DNA of 9,731 bases, taken from assembly GCA_965370955.1 (NCBI GenBank), contig CBDUWP010000056.1:1-9731 (forward strand). Reading direction: 5' to 3'. The position numbers were made by a program, and so were the translations under genes. This DNA is from CBDUWP01 sp965370955 (GTDB lineage: Bacteria; Planctomycetota; Phycisphaerae; Sedimentisphaerales; Anaerobacaceae). The notes below the pieces were generated by a model, which searched no databases, was not told where the DNA came from, and saw only the letters and a list, made by a program, of their open reading frames with translations. Shown piece after piece: positions 1 to 4,882 of the stretch. Position 1 is the first letter of the stretch; the number at the start of each line of letters is the position of its first letter.

Positions 1-509
1 TGGTTCGTTTTTTATTGCGTGTCATTCCGATGAGCATTTTAACTCGCGACAAATTGCTATGGACAGGCTTGATATTGGTTGGTGTTTATGGTTCTTATGC
101 TCTCGGCGCCAACAACACAGCCAATGCCACAGGCATATTTTCTGGCCAGTTTGCAGGGATTACCGACGCCCATTTAGCATTATTGGGTGGCATTTCGATA
201 GCCTTTGGCGTTTTGACATTCAGTAAAGGCGTGATGTATACAGTCGGCTCCGGCATTTTGCCATTGGACGCTTTTACAGCTTTTGTGGCTGTTGCTTCGA
301 TGTCTGTAACGGTTCATATTTTCGCGATTATTGGCGTTCCAGTCAGTACGAGTCAAGGCATAATCGGCGCGATTTTAGGCATTGGCCTGATTCAGGGTTG
401 TCCCTCGATCCGCTTTCATAAATTCGGCAAGATAGCTTTTGGCTGGCTCTTGACTCCTTTGATTGCCTTAATTTTGTCCGCCGCCTGCTATGGCATTTTC
501 ATTCGATAA
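1..509 (+). CDS. PiT-family inorganic phosphate transporter, C-terminal part (5' truncated)
   Basis: Integral membrane permease moving inorganic phosphate across the inner membrane, usually with a cation. Only the last ~168 residues are present; the frame is open to the left edge, so the TTG at 15 is not taken as the start. Seen: the family signature in the form GANNTANATG (bases 105-134), followed by at least four hydrophobic segments and the second conserved element PVSTSQGIIGAILGIG, which matches the PVST(T/S)..I.GAI.G block of the PF01384 C-terminal repeat. The protein ends in a hydrophobic helix plus a short basic tail, as expected for a complete C-terminus. The signature normally reads GANDVANA; here the Asp is Asn, which could mark a subgroup or altered coupling. 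The gene converges on the flagellin-like gene, 26 bases away. PiT membership is confident; the ion coupling is not readable. Confidence 0.88.
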   Translation, partial: VRFLLRVIPMSILTRDKLLWTGLILVGVYGSYALGANNTANATGIFSGQFAGITDAHLALLGGISIAFGVLTFSKGVMYTVGSGILPLDAFTAFVAVASMSVTVHIFAIIGVPVSTSQGIIGAILGIGLIQGCPSIRFHKFGKIAFGWLLTPLIALILSAACYGIFIR

Positions 510-511
510 CT

Positions 512-526
512 TTACTATTTCAGTAA
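512..526. terminator. Weak hairpin in the convergent gap between the phosphate transporter and flagellin-like genes
   Basis: TTACT-ATTTC-AGTAA forms a perfect but AT-only-rich 5-bp stem with a 5-base loop, just after the transporter stop codon and before the 3' end of the opposing gene. An A-run follows on the plus strand, not a T-run, so a T-tract is lacking in the plus direction. A bidirectional terminator is expected in a 26-base convergent gap, but this stem is short and the assignment is tentative. Confidence 0.2.
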
Positions 527-535
527 CCTTAAAAA

Positions 536-1354
536 TCAGCCATCGACCAACAAGCTGCTTATCATCGCCGCGAATAAATCCTGATTATTTCCCCGCTGAT
601 TTAACAGAGCCATTTCGGTACTTGCTTTTATCATACCTGCTGTTTCTTTTGCGATTTCCAGAGCCAGATCATAATTTGACATTTGCGTATCGCTTCCCGT
701 GACATTTTCGACCTCGAATTCGATGATAGCTGTTAAGGATTGCAGCCGGTTTACTCTTTCTGTGAGTTTCACTTTATAGCCTTCGGTTGTGCCAGCTTTT
801 GCGTTTAGCAATGTTGTCGCGCCAGCGATTGAGTCCGAGTCGGTCAGATCGACATCACTCACATTTATTGTCAAATCTTCTGTATCGATTTTAACGAACG
901 ATCCGTTACCGATTGACACATAAATTGGATCACCATCGATGCTCAATAATTTATTGTCTTGGTATTGTGTTTCTGTTGCGACATCGTTTATTTCGGTTGC
1001 CAGCTCATCGAATTCTTCTTGTAGTATTTGGATTTGTTCGGTTGAATATAATCCGCTATCAGCTTTTTCCGTAATCTCCAGCATTTCGGCAATTTTACCG
1101 CCGATTGTTTCAGTTGCGTTATGGAAGGTTTGGACCATGGATATAGCTCCGGCAGCATTTCTGCTCGCCTGCAATCCACTTGTTATATTGCTGGACACCA
1201 GCAATTCTATAAACGTTTCCACTCCGGTCACGTTGACAGCTTTTGACGAATCGACTCCGACAAAATTATTGAAGATTTTTTGGTTAAATATTTTCCCGTA
1301 GGTCTGATAAAAACTGTCCGATATATTTGGACTTGCGTTGCCAAATAAACTCAT
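536..1354 (-). CDS. Short flagellin-like protein with atypical N-terminus
   Basis: Flagellin-family filament-type protein of 272 residues, presumably exported by the flagellar type III apparatus. Residues ~52-137 align by eye with the flagellin D1 N-terminal helix, including LQEEFDELATEINDVATET and the NKLL element (family form: LQ.EFDQL..EIDRIA..T.FNG.KLL). Residues 138-185 are a small variable, Asp/Thr-rich region. Residues 190-270 match the C-terminal helix, with AKETAGMIKASTEMALLNQ resembling the family's (A)KETANL.KAQIL.QA. pattern. The first ~50 residues lack the usual INTN..SL.AQ.NL motif; they begin MSLFGNASPN and are rich in Phe and Asn. At 272 residues it sits at the short end for flagellins, and glycines and hydrophobics fit a coiled-coil rod. 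The ATG at 1354 is preceded by a GGGGG-A Shine-Dalgarno. It could be a minor filament protein, a hook-associated FlgL-like protein or a non-motility paralogue. No other flagellar gene is visible. Confidence 0.8.
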   Translation of the reverse strand: MSLFGNASPNISDSFYQTYGKIFNQKIFNNFVGVDSSKAVNVTGVETFIELLVSSNITSGLQASRNAAGAISMVQTFHNATETIGGKIAEMLEITEKADSGLYSTEQIQILQEEFDELATEINDVATETQYQDNKLLSIDGDPIYVSIGNGSFVKIDTEDLTINVSDVDLTDSDSIAGATTLLNAKAGTTEGYKVKLTERVNRLQSLTAIIEFEVENVTGSDTQMSNYDLALEIAKETAGMIKASTEMALLNQRGNNQDLFAAMISSLLVDG

Positions 1355-1398
1355 CTGTCCCCCGTTTTATTTCATTGCTTTGTGTTCAGGAACTCTCG

Positions 1399-1405
1399 CC
1401 CCCCC
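1399..1405 (-). repeat. Seven-G homopolymer tract in the leader of the flagellin-like gene
   Basis: On the minus strand a run of seven G residues lies 44 bases upstream of the ATG, immediately after the predicted transcription start. Homopolymeric G tracts ahead of surface-protein genes can cause slippage. Seven is at the short end for phase variation, so this is noted as a possibility only. Confidence 0.6.
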
Positions 1406-1413
1406 TCTACAAA

Positions 1414-1441
1414 ACAATAGGAAATAAAGAAGTGATTTCAA
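1414..1441 (-). promoter_or_regulatory. Possible sigma70-like promoter of the flagellin-like gene
   Basis: On the minus strand, TTGAAA (1441-1436; five of six matches to TTGACA) is followed after 16 bases by TATTGT (1419-1414; four of six matches to TATAAT). The predicted start near 1407 would give a ~53-base leader. It lies in the 123-base gap after rsmE. I saw no convincing sigma28 (TAAA...GCCGATAA) or sigma54 (GG...GC) site, although flagellins usually use one of these. Confidence 0.35.
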
Positions 1442-1477
1442 AATTTTTGGGTTTTATTTTTGTGTGGTTGTGATTTT

Positions 1478-2194
1478 TTACAGTCCGCATCGTTTCGCTG
1501 CTAGGACTGCTGCCATTGCGACAGCCGCCGTTTCGGTTCTTAATATGGTATCTGTTATTTGGACTATTTTGGCGTTATGTGTTTTGAATAGTTCGATTTC
1601 ATTTTGTGTAAATCCGCCTTCTGGCCCTATTATCACCACATTTTTTTGCTTGATTGTGATATTGATAACATTTTGTGCTTTGTGGTCGATTTGTGCAACA
1701 AGTATTTCGACATTGGAATTAGCTAGTTTGGTCATCATTTCGCTGATGGTTATAGGCTTTTCGATTTTCGTTAGGAACAGGCTTTTGCATTGCTTAGCCG
1801 CTGAGATAGCTATTTTTTTCCACCGCTGGATTATTTTCGGATTATTTGGCTGCTTGACTGTTCTTTCAAATATAACTGGTATGATTGTATCTATTCCGAT
1901 TTCGCTGCATTTAGCGATCATCCAATCGAATCGGTCTCTTTTTGCAACGCTTGCTGCTATGGTTATTTTCGTTTCGTTATTTTTTTTAACAGTTTTTAGG
2001 CTCGTTATTTCCAGTTGTATTTTTTTTCCGCTTGCGATAACTTTTGCTATAGCGACAGATCCTTTTCCATCGAAGAGTTCGATTTCGTTTTTGGCCCCGA
2101 GCCGCTTTACGACAGCCAGATGTTTTGCCTGTTCTTTTGGCAATTCGGTTATCGTGTCATTGAGATTTTCGCAATAGAATCTGAACAATCCCAT
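1478..2194 (-). CDS. rsmE: 16S rRNA (uracil-1498-N3)-methyltransferase RsmE
   Basis: SAM-dependent SPOUT-class methyltransferase that methylates N3 of U1498 in helix 44 of 16S rRNA, near the decoding site, acting on the 30S subunit in the cytoplasm. At 238 residues it is of normal length. The N-terminal PUA-like RNA-binding part (~1-70) includes RFYCEN and HLAVVKRLG. The C-terminal knotted domain has AKRDRFDWMIAKCSEIGID, GPEGGF at 190-195 (SAM-binding loop of the family) and LRTETAAVAM at 218-227 (trefoil-knot segment), all diagnostic. The ATG at 2194 has a GAAGGA Shine-Dalgarno about 9 bases upstream. It starts 45 bases after the AsmA-like gene on the same strand, so it is probably the last gene of that transcript. 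The flagellin-like gene follows after 123 bases. Confidence 0.96.
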   Translation of the reverse strand: MGLFRFYCENLNDTITELPKEQAKHLAVVKRLGAKNEIELFDGKGSVAIAKVIASGKKIQLEITSLKTVKKNNETKITIAASVAKRDRFDWMIAKCSEIGIDTIIPVIFERTVKQPNNPKIIQRWKKIAISAAKQCKSLFLTKIEKPITISEMMTKLANSNVEILVAQIDHKAQNVINITIKQKNVVIIGPEGGFTQNEIELFKTHNAKIVQITDTILRTETAAVAMAAVLAAKRCGL

Positions 2195-2239
2195 TTTAAT
2201 TTTTCCTTCGTAATACTACATCCACAAGAGCGTGGTGGT

Positions 2240-3046
2240 TTACTCTTTTTGGTCAAATAACCCACCGAGTCCTTCGGCTAGCTTATTAACTTCGTCGACT
2301 GCTTTATTAGCTTCTGTCATAACTTGTTCTGACATTTTCGAGAGATTTTCTAGCTGGCCATCGAGCGATTTCAGCATTTCAGTTGGTAATACCCCAGCTC
2401 CTTGCTTAGCGATACCTTCTGTTATAGCGATCAGGATTTTGGTTGATAGTATAGCCAGATCGACTTTGGTATTATCACCAATATTTTTCATTGTTATATT
2501 ATCGAGTGTCATAGTCACAGTATCTGATTTTCCCGGGATAGGTAATAGCTTAATTTTGACGGCACAATCGTTAATTTCCAGCAATTTGATAAACAAACTT
2601 TTCGTTGAGCCGCTTTTGTTTTTTGTTTTGGTTGTCTTTGATGAAGTTTTCATTCCTCCGAGAATATCTTGCAGATTATTCGTCAGATTTTTTTGTTCCA
2701 TCACCAAGGTTAAGCCGTTGAGTTTAATATGTTTAATTTTGATATTATCGCTTATCAGTGACTTAGGTTTAATAGCCACATCGATTTTCCTCATATCGAT
2801 CAAATTTTTATGCTGATATCCCGCCGGATTATTTATTTTCATATCTCTTAATACGATTTGTCCTTTGAATAGTGACAGATCGACATCATCGAGTTCAACT
2901 CCTACGTTGAGAGCTTTTGTCGCCGCCGCTTCGATAGCATATTCGATAGCTCCGCTTCCGAACATATTGATTCCGACCGTTCCCAACAAGATAAGTATCA
3001 CTACAGCAACAATGATTAGCCTAATAATTCCGATTTTCTTCTTCAT
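2240..3046 (-). CDS. AsmA-like inner-membrane-anchored periplasmic protein
   Basis: Probable envelope protein of 268 residues. Residues 1-6 are basic (MKKKIG) and 7-25 form one strong hydrophobic helix without a clear cleavage site, so it is likely an N-terminally anchored periplasmic protein. Residues ~32-77 resemble the opening of AsmA-type proteins: a short amphipathic helix, then VGVELDDVDLSLFKGQIVL and a conserved-looking NPAGY. Alternating beta-type strands (residues ~80-118 and 150-205) suit the AsmA/DUF748-like fold. A Lys/Thr/Ser-rich linker (132-150) and an acidic-basic C-terminal helix (~220-260) follow. Members of this superfamily are linked to outer-membrane or lipid homeostasis, but this protein is much shorter than typical AsmA and its role is unknown. 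The ATG at 3046 has an AAAGGG ribosome-binding site. It begins 29 bases after the two-TM gene, which suggests co-expression. Confidence 0.6.
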   Translation of the reverse strand: MKKKIGIIRLIIVAVVILILLGTVGINMFGSGAIEYAIEAAATKALNVGVELDDVDLSLFKGQIVLRDMKINNPAGYQHKNLIDMRKIDVAIKPKSLISDNIKIKHIKLNGLTLVMEQKNLTNNLQDILGGMKTSSKTTKTKNKSGSTKSLFIKLLEINDCAVKIKLLPIPGKSDTVTMTLDNITMKNIGDNTKVDLAILSTKILIAITEGIAKQGAGVLPTEMLKSLDGQLENLSKMSEQVMTEANKAVDEVNKLAEGLGGLFDQKE

Positions 3047-3075
3047 ATTTTTTCCCTTTCGTTTTTTTTTATTTT

Positions 3076-3459
3076 TTAGTCGCCGATTTTCTTTTTGATT
3101 TGTCTAACGGTTTTATTTATTTCGTTTATTCTCCATTCGATTGACGAGAGCATCCAGAATTTGAAATGGTTAGTTTTCATTTGGCAGTGCATAAGATAGA
3201 TGATTTTAACGGAGAGTGCTACAGTTGCGATTTCGATTGACAGCCATCTAAGCTTTTCTCCTCCCACCACAGAAGCCACCATTGAGGTCACTATCATGAT
3301 TACAAATAGAATATTAACAAGTTTTGTTTCAAATTTCGGCACCCCTCCGATTTTCCCTAAGATTCCTCTGATTCTTTCTTTATCTTTTTCAAAATTTTCC
3401 AGCTCATGTTTTAGGTCAACAATTTCATCTTCTAGCCCTTGTGTTTTATCATCAGCCAT
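3076..3459 (-). CDS. Unknown small protein: coiled coil, two TM helices, coiled coil
   Basis: I do not recognise this 127-residue protein. Residues 5-32 are highly charged with heptad spacing (a coiled coil); 47-66 and 72-91 are hydrophobic enough to be two membrane helices joined by a short Gly/Lys/Arg turn; 93-127 is a second basic amphipathic helix with a Trp/Phe-rich start (HFKFWMLSSIEWR). This predicts an inner-membrane hairpin with both charged ends on the same side, probably cytoplasmic by the basic C-terminus. No catalytic or metal motif is visible. The ATG at 3459 has only an A-rich, weak ribosome-binding region. The gene is 105 bases after rsgA and 29 bases before the AsmA-like gene, so pairing with the latter is the best functional hint. 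Confidence 0.72.
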   Translation of the reverse strand: MADDKTQGLEDEIVDLKHELENFEKDKERIRGILGKIGGVPKFETKLVNILFVIMIVTSMVASVVGGEKLRWLSIEIATVALSVKIIYLMHCQMKTNHFKFWMLSSIEWRINEINKTVRQIKKKIGD

Positions 3460-3564
3460 TATTTTTCGTTTTGCCTTAAAGGAATACAGATTTCACTTAC
3501 AGCGACAGGATACCCACAATTGGCCACAAATGCAAGATATGATTTTTTCGGTTTTGTTATAGGG

Positions 3565-4653
3565 TTACGATTTTGTTCTCGGCTTATTTTTATCTTTTTT
3601 TTGTCCATCAGCCGAGACATTCATGCCGAGATTTTCAGGCTTTTGCGATTGATATTGTTTTTTTGCAGCCAGTTGCTCGAATTCGTCCTCTAGCTCTAGA
3701 TAACTTAGCCATCTTTGTTCTGACAGCGTATTGTTTTCGATCGCCATTTTGACAGCGCAGTTAGCTTCGGTTTTATGCTTACAGTTTCTAAATTTGCAAT
3801 TGACCGCCAATGCTTCGATATCTTCAAATCCGGTTGTATTGGTAGTTTTGTCTATCCCTTCCGCCCACAGTTGCAATTCTCTCATTCCGGGCGTATCGAT
3901 CAGCATCCCTCCGGTTGTCAATTTGACGAGTTCTCTTCTGGTTGTGGTATGCCTTCCTCTTGCGTCGATTTCTCTGACCTCTGCCACTCTCATAATTTCT
4001 TCGCCGATTAGTCCATTTATCAGGGTAGATTTTCCAACTCCGGACAGCCCTAGGAACACTGCCGTTTGTCCTTCTTTTAGATATTTCGTTATGCTGTCAC
4101 AGCCATTATTTTTTGTTGCGCACGTTGTTAGTATTGGCACTTTTCTTGCGATGGTTTCGGCTTGTGTCACAGCTTTTTTTAGATCGTCGCACAGATCGAT
4201 TTTGTTTAGTACGATAATAGTTTTAGCTCCGCTATCAGCGCTCATTTCGAGATATCTTTGTATTCTTTTTGGATTAAAGTTTCTGTTATTGTCCAGAGCT
4301 GCCACGAGAAAGGCCACATCGATATTAGCCACCATAACTTGTTCTCTTGTTTTTTCTCCTGGCGCTTTTCTTGAGAACTTTGATTTTCTTGGCAGTACGT
4401 TTTGTATGATCGCTTTTTTTTCTTTATGCAGCAGTTTGATTGCGACCCAGTCCCCTACGACGGGGAATTGGCTTTTATCTTTTGTATGGAATTTGAATCT
4501 TCCTGATACATTAGCCCTGACTTGTCCGCTGTTTGTCATTAAGACATAATGCGTTTTATTTTCGCATATAACTCTAGCCGGCTCTAGGTTTGCTTTGTCT
4601 AGTAGTTTAAAGCTTTTTTCAAATGAGTTGTTCCATCCATACTCACGCAGCAT
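3565..4653 (-). CDS. rsgA: Ribosome small subunit-dependent GTPase RsgA
   Basis: Circularly permuted GTPase that checks late 30S maturation and releases assembly factors, acting on the 30S subunit. With the chosen start it has 362 residues, normal for the family. An N-terminal OB fold (~20-90) includes FPVVGDWVAI. GTPase motifs come in the permuted order: G4 NKID 150-153, then G1 GLSGVGKST 202-210, a switch with GRHTTT, and G3 DTPGM 253-257. The C-terminal zinc site is C286, C291, H293, C299. A Lys-rich tail follows. The frame is open back to 4845, but that extension crosses an interspersed repeat. I prefer ATG 4653 because family proteins usually begin close to the LREYGWN-type motif, and an extended -10 promoter plus AAAGG lie just upstream. 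ATG 4698 is the alternative, but it overlaps the -10 box. Function is confident; the start is moderately so. Confidence 0.95.
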   Translation of the reverse strand: MLREYGWNNSFEKSFKLLDKANLEPARVICENKTHYVLMTNSGQVRANVSGRFKFHTKDKSQFPVVGDWVAIKLLHKEKKAIIQNVLPRKSKFSRKAPGEKTREQVMVANIDVAFLVAALDNNRNFNPKRIQRYLEMSADSGAKTIIVLNKIDLCDDLKKAVTQAETIARKVPILTTCATKNNGCDSITKYLKEGQTAVFLGLSGVGKSTLINGLIGEEIMRVAEVREIDARGRHTTTRRELVKLTTGGMLIDTPGMRELQLWAEGIDKTTNTTGFEDIEALAVNCKFRNCKHKTEANCAVKMAIENNTLSEQRWLSYLELEDEFEQLAAKKQYQSQKPENLGMNVSADGQKKDKNKPRTKS

Positions 4654-4696
4654 TATTTCATTTCGCCTTTGGCTTAGATTAAAATTATTTTGGTTC

Positions 4697-4705
4697 ATTA
4701 TATCA
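4697..4705 (-). promoter_or_regulatory. Extended -10 promoter element for rsgA
   Basis: On the minus strand TGATATAAT gives a consensus TATAAT (4702-4697) preceded by TG one base away, an extended -10. The -35 position is poor (TACATA, three matches), as is usual for extended -10 promoters. A start near 4690 would give a ~36-base leader containing AAAGG (4670-4666), 12 bases before ATG 4653. This is the main argument for that start codon over ATG 4698, which overlaps the box. Confidence 0.5.
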
Positions 4706-4756
4706 CAGAGTTTAGCAGATATGTAGCTTAAAAAATCGGTCACCATTGTTTTGTTT

Positions 4757-4819
4757 GTCATTGCGAGCGTCTTGTCCTCCATAGCCGAGGTATGGCGACG
4801 GAGGAAGCGCGGCAATCTC
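4757..4819. repeat. Palindromic interspersed repeat copy (GTCATTGCGAG...GCAATCTC type)
   Basis: A 63-base imperfect palindrome in the gap between cusA and rsgA. Outer arms are ATTGC (4760-4764) and GCAAT (4812-4816); inner pairs are CTT/AAG (4771-4773 with 4805-4807) and CCTCC/GGAGG (4776-4780 with 4800-4804). A competing inner hairpin is CCATA/TATGG (4779-4783 with 4791-4795). The ends, GTCATTGCGAG and GCAATCTC, match a short repeat I recognise as dispersed in many bacterial genomes. It is noticeably more GC-rich than its flanks. Only one copy is in the window, so repeat status rests on recognition. As a hairpin after the cus operon it could also hold up read-through or protect the mRNA end. 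Confidence 0.6.
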
Positions 4820-4882
4820 TCGTTAAGAAACCGATCCAACCTCAAATTCCAAGCCGGACATTGCTCTGATGGCTAATTGCTT

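Larger units (their letters stand above)
4654..4882. other. Intergenic region between cusA and rsgA
   Basis: A 229-base gap with no supportable gene. It holds the palindromic repeat (4757-4819) and the rsgA promoter (4697-4705). The part nearest cusA (4820-4882) shows no clear GC stem followed by a T-run on the minus strand, so I see no intrinsic terminator for the efflux operon other than the repeat's own hairpin. Confidence 0.6.

Noticed and set aside
490..702. Plus-strand open frame after the phosphate transporter
   Set aside because: Overlaps the transporter end and the flagellin-like 3' end on the other strand; no motif or ribosome-binding site.
1464..2177. Plus-strand open frame of 237 codons opposite rsmE
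   Set aside because: Antisense shadow of a clear RsmE; low-complexity hydrophobic product, no ribosome-binding site.
2221..2236. Short CCAC...GTGG inverted repeat in the gap before rsmE
   Set aside because: Only four base pairs and no T-run on the transcribed strand; too weak for a terminator or attenuator.
2232..2816. Plus-strand open frame of 194 codons opposite the AsmA-like gene
   Set aside because: Antisense shadow; the minus-strand frame has the ribosome-binding site, signal anchor and fold-like pattern.
3501..3545. Possible promoter (TTGCAT-N17-TATCCT) and CCACAA direct repeat after rsgA
   Set aside because: Only three and four of six matches to consensus; the repeat is six bases and likely by chance.
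3731..4549. Plus-strand open frame of 272 codons opposite rsgA
   Set aside because: Shadow of the RsgA GTPase domain; Ser/Leu/Ile-rich translation with no recognisable motif.
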